A stretch of DNA of 37,775 nucleotides from contig JAQGOG010000114.1 in NCBI GenBank assembly GCA_028293765.1, forward strand, positions 1-37,775, given 5' to 3'. A program made the translations under genes and the position numbers. This DNA comes from Gammaproteobacteria bacterium. Its GTDB lineage: Bacteria > Pseudomonadota > Gammaproteobacteria > Steroidobacterales > Steroidobacteraceae. Shown one piece after another: positions 31,831 to 37,775 of the stretch; the first letter of the stretch is position 1, and every line of letters starts with the position of its first letter. The notes beneath the pieces were generated by a model. The model was not told where the DNA came from. It saw only the letters and a list, made by a program, of their open reading frames with translations, and did not search any database.

Positions 31831-34167
31831 ATGACTACAAAACAACGCGCAGCTTCGACACGAATATCCTCAGGCCCACGTCAGCGCATCGCGCTGACCG
31901 CCGCACTGGCGGGCTCCTGGGCGCTGAGCGGCGCCGCGTGGGCCGAGAACGGCGCAGACCAGGCTGGCACGCCCCGTGAACAACCGGCACTGGATCTACA
32001 GGAGGTCGTTGTAACCGCGGAGAAGCGCGAATCGACGGTGCAGAAGACGCCCATCAGCATGACCGCGATCAGCGGCGCCGACCTTCAGGCCCAGGGCGTT
32101 ACGAATCTGCTCTCCGTTGCCCAGCAAGTCCCCGGCGTGTCGTTCAAGACCTCCGGCCCGGGCCAGACGGAATACGAGATTCGCGGCCTGACCTCCACCG
32201 GCGGTGAATCGCCGACGGTCGGCTTCTATCTGGATGAGACCGCGCTGACGCCCCCGGCCATGGCGCAGAACGGCAAGGTCGTCATCGATCCGAACCTGTT
32301 CGATCTCAACCGCATCGAGATTCTGCGCGGCCCGCAGGGAACGCTCTACGGCGCGGGCTCCATGGGCGGCACGATCAAGCTGGTGACCAACCAGCCGGAC
32401 ACGCAACGCTTCGGCCTCAACGCCGAGGGCATCGGCTCCGGTACCACGGGCGGCGGCTTCAACCACACTGAAAACGCCATGCTGAACGTGCCCATCGTGC
32501 AGGATGTCGCGGCTCTGCGCCTGGTCGTGACGGACAAATATGTCGCGGGGTGGATCGATCGCGATGTAGTGAGTCCGTTTCCGCTTGAGGTCAACAACAG
32601 CAAAGACCGTGGCAATGTTGCCGCGGCACCGGTCACGCAACGCTTTACCAATTCCAACTGGGAAAGACTCGACGGGGGTCGCGCCTCGGTGCTCGTAAAG
32701 CCGATGGATCGCTTGAGCATCACGGCGGGAGTACTCTATCAACGCATCACTCAGGGCGCGCCCAACACCATCGACGTGCCGCCGGGTAATGAAGTGCATT
32801 ATCAGCCCTTCGATGTCGCCGAGCCTTTCAAGGACCGGTTCAACCTGTATGACCTGACGGCTAAATACGACTTCGACAAATTCCAGGTCGTGTCGGCGAC
32901 GTCCTACTGGGACCGGCAGCAGAATCAGACGCAGGACATCTCCGAAGCGATGCAGGATTACATCGGCGGCTTTCTCGGCCCGCCCGCCAACTTTCCGTTT
33001 TCCACCGCCGCCGGCGGCCTCGGTGCCGGCTCTATTTCCGAAGACGACTACACGCGGCAATTCAGTGAGGAACTGCGCGTCGCCTCCACGGGGGATGGGC
33101 CACTGCAGTGGCTGGTTGGCGGCTACTACAGCGCCTTCCACGCAACCTCCCACGTCTACTCCTTTTACGACGGCTTTACGGCGTTATTCGGAACCAACAA
33201 TCTTGCCGACAATCACCGTCTTCTCGACGTCGATCAATATGCCGCGTTCGGGGAGGCGTCGTACCTGTTACCCGGTAATTTCAAGGCGACAGCGGGCCTG
33301 CGCTATTTCACCTACCACAGTAACTCGGCGACTTCCGTCAGCGGCGTGTCCGCCAACGGCACCAGCGCAACGCTCTTGGGCCTCGCGCAGAACTCCGGTG
33401 TGACGCCCAAAGTCAGCGTCGCCTACATTCCGGACGACACTACGACGGTGTATGCGACGATTGCGAAGGGCTTCCGTCCCGGCGGACCCAACTCGCCGAT
33501 CCCGCTTCCCTGCCCTACAGCACCGACGCAGTTCGGCCCGGACAGCGTCTGGAGTTATGAGGTGGGTGAGAAGAAGAAACTGCTCGATTCGCATGTTTCC
33601 ATCAACGGGGACGTATACCTCGAGGAGTGGTCGAACATTCAACAGCAGGTTGCGCCCGGTTGCGGCTTCAAGTTCACGGCGAACGCCGGGAAGGCGCGGA
33701 TCTATGGCGCGGAACTGGAAATCTCCGTCATTCCGGTGCAGGGGCTGACGCTATCGCAGAGTGTCGGCTATACCCATGCCACCAATTCGACGACCATTCT
33801 CGCGGCCGGCGTGACCGCCGGAGATCGCCTGCTCGACGTCCCGCAGGTGACGGCCAATACGACCTTGTTGTACCGGTATCCCCTGCCCGGAGCCCTGAAT
33901 CTCGTGGCCCGGCTCAATAACAGCTATGTCGATTCCATCCAGGACCTCACGTACGCCCGCAACACGCTGCCACCCTACGACCTCGTCGACACCCGGGTGG
34001 GCGTGGAGAGCGATCGCTGGTCGGTCCTGTTCTTCATCGACAATCTCACGAACAAGAAGGCCCTGCTGAGCGATACCGGCGCGCTGTCGGCGAACGTGTC
34101 GATTTTCAATCGCGTCGCAACGAACCAGCCGCGGACCTTCGGAGCCGACTTGAACTTCAAGTTTTGA
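31831..34167 (+). CDS. TonB-dependent receptor
   Basis: This outer-membrane receptor has 778 residues, with a signal peptide to about residue 38 (LSGAAWAEN). A TonB-box-like LQEVVVTAEKRESTVQ (about 55-70) follows, then a plug domain with PGVSFKTSGPGQTEYEIRGL and ILRGPQGTLYGAGSMGGTIK, then the barrel, ending in a terminal Phe (ADLNFKF). No STN signalling domain is present, in contrast to the receptor at 6683-9397. The ATG is preceded by GGGAGCGG at nine bases. It overlaps the MFS gene downstream, so outer- and inner-membrane uptake are coupled. The imported compound is unknown. Confidence 0.92.
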   Translation: MTTKQRAASTRISSGPRQRIALTAALAGSWALSGAAWAENGADQAGTPREQPALDLQEVVVTAEKRESTVQKTPISMTAISGADLQAQGVTNLLSVAQQVPGVSFKTSGPGQTEYEIRGLTSTGGESPTVGFYLDETALTPPAMAQNGKVVIDPNLFDLNRIEILRGPQGTLYGAGSMGGTIKLVTNQPDTQRFGLNAEGIGSGTTGGGFNHTENAMLNVPIVQDVAALRLVVTDKYVAGWIDRDVVSPFPLEVNNSKDRGNVAAAPVTQRFTNSNWERLDGGRASVLVKPMDRLSITAGVLYQRITQGAPNTIDVPPGNEVHYQPFDVAEPFKDRFNLYDLTAKYDFDKFQVVSATSYWDRQQNQTQDISEAMQDYIGGFLGPPANFPFSTAAGGLGAGSISEDDYTRQFSEELRVASTGDGPLQWLVGGYYSAFHATSHVYSFYDGFTALFGTNNLADNHRLLDVDQYAAFGEASYLLPGNFKATAGLRYFTYHSNSATSVSGVSANGTSATLLGLAQNSGVTPKVSVAYIPDDTTTVYATIAKGFRPGGPNSPIPLPCPTAPTQFGPDSVWSYEVGEKKKLLDSHVSINGDVYLEEWSNIQQQVAPGCGFKFTANAGKARIYGAELEISVIPVQGLTLSQSVGYTHATNSTTILAAGVTAGDRLLDVPQVTANTTLLYRYPLPGALNLVARLNNSYVDSIQDLTYARNTLPPYDLVDTRVGVESDRWSVLFFIDNLTNKKALLSDTGALSANVSIFNRVATNQPRTFGADLNFKF

Positions 34168-34172
34168 GGCAG

Positions 34173-35477
34173 ATGACTGAGCAGGACGAGTACCCCAGGC
34201 GTCCGTACGCCTGGGCCGTCGTTGCGATCCTGATCGCCACCGCGGTCCTGTCGTATACGGACCGCCAGGTGTTGAGCCTTCTGGTGGATCCCATCCGCAG
34301 CGATCTGGGTATCACCGATACCCAGATCAGTCTGTTGCTCGGCACGGCCTTCGCCGTGGTCTATGGAATCGCGGGCCTCCCGCTGGGCTTTCTCGCCGAT
34401 CGCACGTCCCGCCGCAATCTGATCTTCGCGGGCGTAGTGGTGTGGAGCCTCGGCACTCTTGCGTGCGGCTTCTCCCACAGCTTCGGCCAGCTTTTTGCGG
34501 CCCGCATCGTGGTCGGGTTGGGAGAAGCAGTGCTTTCTCCGGCTGCGATATCGTTGATCAGCGACTATTTCCCGCCCTCACGCCGTGGGACGGCGGTGGG
34601 CTGTTTCCTGAGCGGCATCGCAATGGGGAGCGGCGCGTCGATCCTGATAGGAGGCGGCGTGCTGCACGTGGTGGAACAGGGGGCTCTTGCGGGCACCGCG
34701 CTGGCAGCACTGCCGCCGTGGCGGTTGGTCCTGCTGGCGATCGGAGCACCGGGACTGGCCTGGGCATTCGCGATATTGCTGATTCGCGAGCCGGTGAGGC
34801 GCGTGTCGGAGGACTTTCCGGCAGCCACTGCCGGGGCCAGCGGCCCCGCGTGGCGGTCGGCGACCTGGGCTCGAGTCGTTCCGATTTACCTCGTCGTGGC
34901 GACCGCTTCGCTGGTGGACAATGCCGTAGGCGCCTGGGCGCCCACGCTGCTGATCCGGGAGTTCGCCAGGGACCCTGCGCAGGTGGGCGTGGAACTAGGC
35001 CTCCTGTTGACGGCCGGTTTCGGCGGCGGCGTGTTGATTGGGGGGTGGCTGGCCGACCGCGTCGGTGGGCAAGGCAACTGGTCACGCAAGCTGGGGGTCT
35101 GCCTGGCCTCCGGCCTGTTGATTCTCCCGGTTTCTCTGTTGATCGACGCGGGACAGTTCACGGTCGTGCTGCTCGCGATTCCGCTGTATTTCGCTTTGTC
35201 GGGAATCGTCACCGCCTGCGGCTTCTCCGCGATTCTGGACGTGGTCCCGAATCGCTCGCGCGGCTTCGCCATGTCGATCAGCTTCTTTCTGAATGTGGCA
35301 TTGGGTGCCGGGTTAGGCCCCACCGCGGTCGCTGTCGCCGGCGATCACGTGTTCGGCGCCGGCGCCGGACTGGGACCGGCTATCGCATTGACCGTGGCTT
35401 CAGGTTACGCCATCGCCACAGCCGCACTGCTGGCGGCGCTGGCGGTATTCAGGACCCGCGCAGCCGTGGCGCATTGA
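34173..35477 (+). CDS. MFS transporter, spinster/hexuronate-like
   Basis: This 434-residue major facilitator has about twelve helices. The opening YAWAVVAILIATAVLSYTDR, then QVLSLLVDPIRSDLG, and the motif GLPLGFLADRTSRRNLI, are typical of the ACS/spinster-type carriers that bring organic acids or lipids across the inner membrane. LGEAVLSPAAISLISDYFPPSRRGTA (in parts) is the helix 4-5 block. I use the ATG at 34173. A TTG at 34164 would overlap the receptor stop, and neither has an ideal ribosome binding site. It is the last gene of the GntR operon. The likely job is uptake of the compound admitted by the receptor. Confidence 0.9.
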   Translation: MTEQDEYPRRPYAWAVVAILIATAVLSYTDRQVLSLLVDPIRSDLGITDTQISLLLGTAFAVVYGIAGLPLGFLADRTSRRNLIFAGVVVWSLGTLACGFSHSFGQLFAARIVVGLGEAVLSPAAISLISDYFPPSRRGTAVGCFLSGIAMGSGASILIGGGVLHVVEQGALAGTALAALPPWRLVLLAIGAPGLAWAFAILLIREPVRRVSEDFPAATAGASGPAWRSATWARVVPIYLVVATASLVDNAVGAWAPTLLIREFARDPAQVGVELGLLLTAGFGGGVLIGGWLADRVGGQGNWSRKLGVCLASGLLILPVSLLIDAGQFTVVLLAIPLYFALSGIVTACGFSAILDVVPNRSRGFAMSISFFLNVALGAGLGPTAVAVAGDHVFGAGAGLGPAIALTVASGYAIATAALLAALAVFRTRAAVAH

Positions 35478-35602
35478 GCCGACAGCGACCGGCTATTCAG
35501 GGACTGCAGCACGCGAATAGCGCACGCTCATCAATTCCGCTTGCACCCCGATAGCGTATCCTCCACGCCTCCACGATCCGTCGTGGCCACTGGAGACGAC
35601 GC

Positions 35603-36190
35603 TTGGGTGCTGCGACGATTCTTGCGCTGACGGTCATCGTCAGCGTCGCCGGTCTCTTCTATCGCAAGATTATCGAGCTAGCGATGCTGCGCCCTTACCT
35701 CGTTGCGCGGCGGACGGGCTACGCTGGATTGGTCACGAGCGGTTTCGTGCACGCGGACATTGGCCACCTGCTGTTCAACCTGATCACGTTCTATTCCTTC
35801 GCGTTTCCGCTCGAGCGCACCATCGGAACGATGCGATTCGTGGTGCTCTATTGCGCCGGTCTGCTAATCAGCAACATCGGCACCTGCGTCAAGCAGCGCG
35901 ACAACCCCAACTACGCGTCCCTGGGCGCGTCCGGCGCCATTCTGGCCGTGCTGTTCGCCTTCATCGTGTATTACCCGCGGCAACGACTCGTCATTCTGCC
36001 GCTGCCGATCCCGATTCCCGCACCGCTGTTCGCCCTGGCTTATCTGGGCTTCAGCTACTACTCGTCACGGCAGTCGAAGGATCGGATCAATCACGATGCG
36101 CACATTTTCGGCGCCCTCACGGGCATCGCCTTCGTCATCGTGACGGACCCGCAGAGCTTTCTGGCTCTGCTGCATTCACTGACAGGGTAG
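35603..36190 (+). CDS. Rhomboid family intramembrane serine protease
   Basis: The 195-residue protein has about six membrane segments and the rhomboid catalytic dyad: S110 in GASGA and H167 in DAHIFGALTG. HADIGHLLFN at 50-59 provides the conserved His and Asn of helix 2. It cleaves membrane proteins within their transmembrane helices. The start is TTG at 35603 with GGAGA seven bases upstream. It follows the MFS gene by 125 bases and may have its own promoter, though none is clear. No substrate is evident nearby. Confidence 0.88.
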   Translation: MGAATILALTVIVSVAGLFYRKIIELAMLRPYLVARRTGYAGLVTSGFVHADIGHLLFNLITFYSFAFPLERTIGTMRFVVLYCAGLLISNIGTCVKQRDNPNYASLGASGAILAVLFAFIVYYPRQRLVILPLPIPIPAPLFALAYLGFSYYSSRQSKDRINHDAHIFGALTGIAFVIVTDPQSFLALLHSLTG

Positions 36191-36199
36191 CGCCGAGGC

Positions 36200-36261
36200 G
36201 AGCTGCGCGCCGGGCGCGGGCGCAGCTCGCGGACCTGAAGGAGCCTGAAGGTCCGCGAGCT
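36200..36261. terminator. Double hairpin between convergent genes
   Basis: GAGCTGCGC (36200-36208) pairs with GCGCAGCTC (36220-36228). AGCTCGCGGACCT (36224-36236) pairs perfectly with AGGTCCGCGAGCT (36249-36261). The two hairpins share AGCTC and so exclude each other. They lie between the rhomboid gene (plus) and the receptor gene (minus), ten bases after one stop and eleven before the other. A bidirectional terminator is the simplest reading, although no T-run is present. Confidence 0.5.
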
Positions 36262-36271
36262 CCCGCAATCT

Positions 36272-37775
36272 TCAGAACTTCTTGCGGAACTCCAAACCTA
36301 TGGTGCGCGGCATCGTGGAGTTCACCAGATCTATCCCGCCGGTCGTACCACCCGTGGAGACGGTCAACACACCGACTCTGTTGAACAGGTTGTTGGCGAA
36401 GAGATATGTATCCCAACCGCCGCTGCTGTTCTCCAATCCCAGCCGCAGATTCGTCAGTGCATAGTCGCCCACGCTGCGCCGGTTGGCATCGGTAGGCCGG
36501 AACTGGGTGAACGATCGACCCACGAAGTTGCTGTCGACCCGGGCGTAGCCATCGGTCTGGCCGAACAGGAGCCAGGCGTACTGCGCCGAGGCGCCGGCCG
36601 TGACTTTCGGGACGTAAGGGATCCGATCGCCCGCCTTGCCCGGCGCGCGGACCTGCGAGCTGATCTGGTCCTCCGAAAGCTCAGCCTGCGACAAGGTGGC
36701 GTTCGCCTGCAGCGTCAGGCCCGGAATCGGCGTCGTGGTCAGTTCCAGCTCCAATCCCTTGACGCGCGCGGCACCCGCGTTGCTGATGAAGCTGAACGCG
36801 CCGTTGGGCGTCTGGCCGGTGACCTGCATGTTCTTCCAATTGATCCAGTAGCCGTCGACATCGAGCGTCAGGCGGCGGTCGAACCAGGTCGTCTTGGTGC
36901 CCAACTCGTAGTTCCACAGGCTGTCCGACTGGTAGGGCGTGAGAGCCTGGGGCAGTCCCAGGACCTGGTTGGCGCCACCGGGACGAAAGCCCTGAGAAGC
37001 ATCGGCGTACACCATGACGTTCTCGTTGAACTTGTAGGAGCCGTTGAACTTGAACACCTTGCCGTTCTCGTCCGACGACACCGTGGTGGGCGGTGTGAGC
37101 TTGGCACCTACCAGATCGAACGGAACCGTAGTCTGGCCGACGATGTTCTTACTGTAGTGGAAGTAGCGCGCTCCGGCCGTGAACGTCAACTGGCTGGTGA
37201 CCTTGTAGGACGCCTCGCCGAAGCCCGCGATCTGCCTGAGATCGTCCTGGATGAGGCGCTGAGTCGCATACTGGAACGGCTGGATGACGTAGCCCGTCGC
37301 CGGATTCACCAGCACGTCGGGATTGTTCACATCGTTGCTGCGATCCGAGTAGAACGCGCCCAGGGTCCAATCGACCCAGCGGGCCTCCTTGGAGCTCATG
37401 CGCAACTCGCCCGTTTTCGCATTCATGTCCTGCTGCGGATACAGGACGCTCGGCACGAAGCCGTGGACGTAATTGTTGAAGGCGGTCTGCTGAGCCGGTG
37501 AACAGGGACTGTTGGCGTTGCGCAGGCGCGCGCAAGTGGCCGCGGTCGCCATATTTCCCAGAAAGTAGCTCGTGTCCGAAGTCGAGCTCAATTGACGCTT
37601 GAAATACGAGCCGACCGCGGTGACGTTCACAGGTCCGGCGTCCCACCGCGCCGTCAGGCTGTACAGATCGAGGTCGTCCTCGCGCGGCAGCAGCGCTTGA
37701 GCGGTGGAATCATACGGGCCGGCTTTCGCGGACCAGCTGGTCGAAGCGGCTTTCGTCCTTTGCAGGAAGGCCGAG
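36272..37775 (-). CDS. TonB-dependent receptor, C-terminal part (cut by window edge)
   Basis: The gene runs from a stop at 36272 to the right edge without a break, so about 500 residues of the C-terminal barrel are seen and the start lies outside. Typical features are DASQGFRPGGANQVLG, NYELGTKTTWFDRRLTLDVDGYWINWKNMQ (in parts), GLELELTTTPIPGLTLQANATLSQAEL (in parts) and the final Phe (GLEFRKKF). A GTG at 37630 is an internal codon, because the reading frame upstream of it is coding in style (DLDLYSLTARWDAGP). The signal peptide, plug and any STN domain cannot be judged. Its promoter and partners are outside the window. It converges with the rhomboid gene across a double hairpin. Confidence 0.9.
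   Translation of the reverse strand, partial: SAFLQRTKAASTSWSAKAGPYDSTAQALLPREDDLDLYSLTARWDAGPVNVTAVGSYFKRQLSSTSDTSYFLGNMATAATCARLRNANSPCSPAQQTAFNNYVHGFVPSVLYPQQDMNAKTGELRMSSKEARWVDWTLGAFYSDRSNDVNNPDVLVNPATGYVIQPFQYATQRLIQDDLRQIAGFGEASYKVTSQLTFTAGARYFHYSKNIVGQTTVPFDLVGAKLTPPTTVSSDENGKVFKFNGSYKFNENVMVYADASQGFRPGGANQVLGLPQALTPYQSDSLWNYELGTKTTWFDRRLTLDVDGYWINWKNMQVTGQTPNGAFSFISNAGAARVKGLELELTTTPIPGLTLQANATLSQAELSEDQISSQVRAPGKAGDRIPYVPKVTAGASAQYAWLLFGQTDGYARVDSNFVGRSFTQFRPTDANRRSVGDYALTNLRLGLENSSGGWDTYLFANNLFNRVGVLTVSTGGTTGGIDLVNSTMPRTIGLEFRKKF

Noticed and set aside
31996..33153. 385-codon minus-strand frame opposite the second TonB receptor
   Set aside because: The plus-strand receptor is unmistakable; the antisense frame is a codon-bias shadow.
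34442..35554. 370-codon plus-strand frame overlapping the spinster-like MFS gene
   Set aside because: It is an alternative frame of the transporter gene with Arg/Gly-rich composition and no hydrophobic segments or motifs.

Overview
This 37.8 kb window is a dense, high-GC stretch of a Gram-negative chromosome. Three TonB-dependent receptors, a FecI/FecR pair, a periplasmic quinohemoprotein, Tat-exported enzymes and c- and b-type cytochromes all point to an aerobic proteobacterium. The gene styles suggest a gammaproteobacterium of the Steroidobacter/Solimonas kind, but this is inference and no rRNA is present to confirm it. I see no tRNA, rRNA, CRISPR array, transposase or phage gene.

Left block (101-11313, all minus strand). 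Read in transcription order it is: ECF sigma factor, FecR-type anti-sigma regulator, a TonB-dependent receptor with an STN signalling domain, and a PQQ/haem c dehydrogenase. After a gap of about 540 bases come a fatty acid desaturase, an SBP56/methanethiol-oxidase family protein, a polytopic membrane protein and a cytochrome b561. The sigma gene and the receptor gene are each preceded by the same bipartite element, GGTWACCAA-N13-GCTCTT, at 11343-11370 and 9468-9495. This is very likely the promoter read by the local sigma factor.

Middle block (11626-23747, mixed strands). It holds a NodS-like methyltransferase with a flippase-like membrane protein, an Anbu-type proteasome-related hydrolase without its usual partners, and a secreted 1083-residue BNR/Asp-box protein. 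A translationally coupled MFS transporter and cytochrome c4, a small exported TPR-like protein, and an exported NTF2/DUF8021-like protein follow. It also holds the deleted, frameshifted remnant of a polyvinyl-alcohol-dehydrogenase-type quinohaemoprotein, followed by two tandem DUF3237 proteins. A hidden 41-codon secreted-peptide frame at 20605-20730 has an ACG where its start codon should be.

Right block (23757-37775). A carotenoid/lignostilbene-type oxygenase with a Tat signal and an aldehyde dehydrogenase form a minus-strand operon behind a good sigma-70-like promoter. Divergent from it is a class V aminotransferase. Then come an alkyltransferase-like DNA repair protein and a SYLF protein. 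A compact plus-strand operon follows: GntR regulator, TIGR04076-like protein, aldo/keto reductase, TonB receptor and MFS transporter. Several of its genes overlap, and a promoter plus palindromic operator precede it. The window closes with a rhomboid protease, a double hairpin and a receptor gene cut by the window edge.

Taken together this looks like accessory catabolic territory: receptors and MFS carriers for uptake, dehydrogenases and an oxygenase for alcohols, aldehydes and possibly stilbene- or carotenoid-like compounds, and cytochromes to drain electrons. The actual substrates cannot be read from the sequence.
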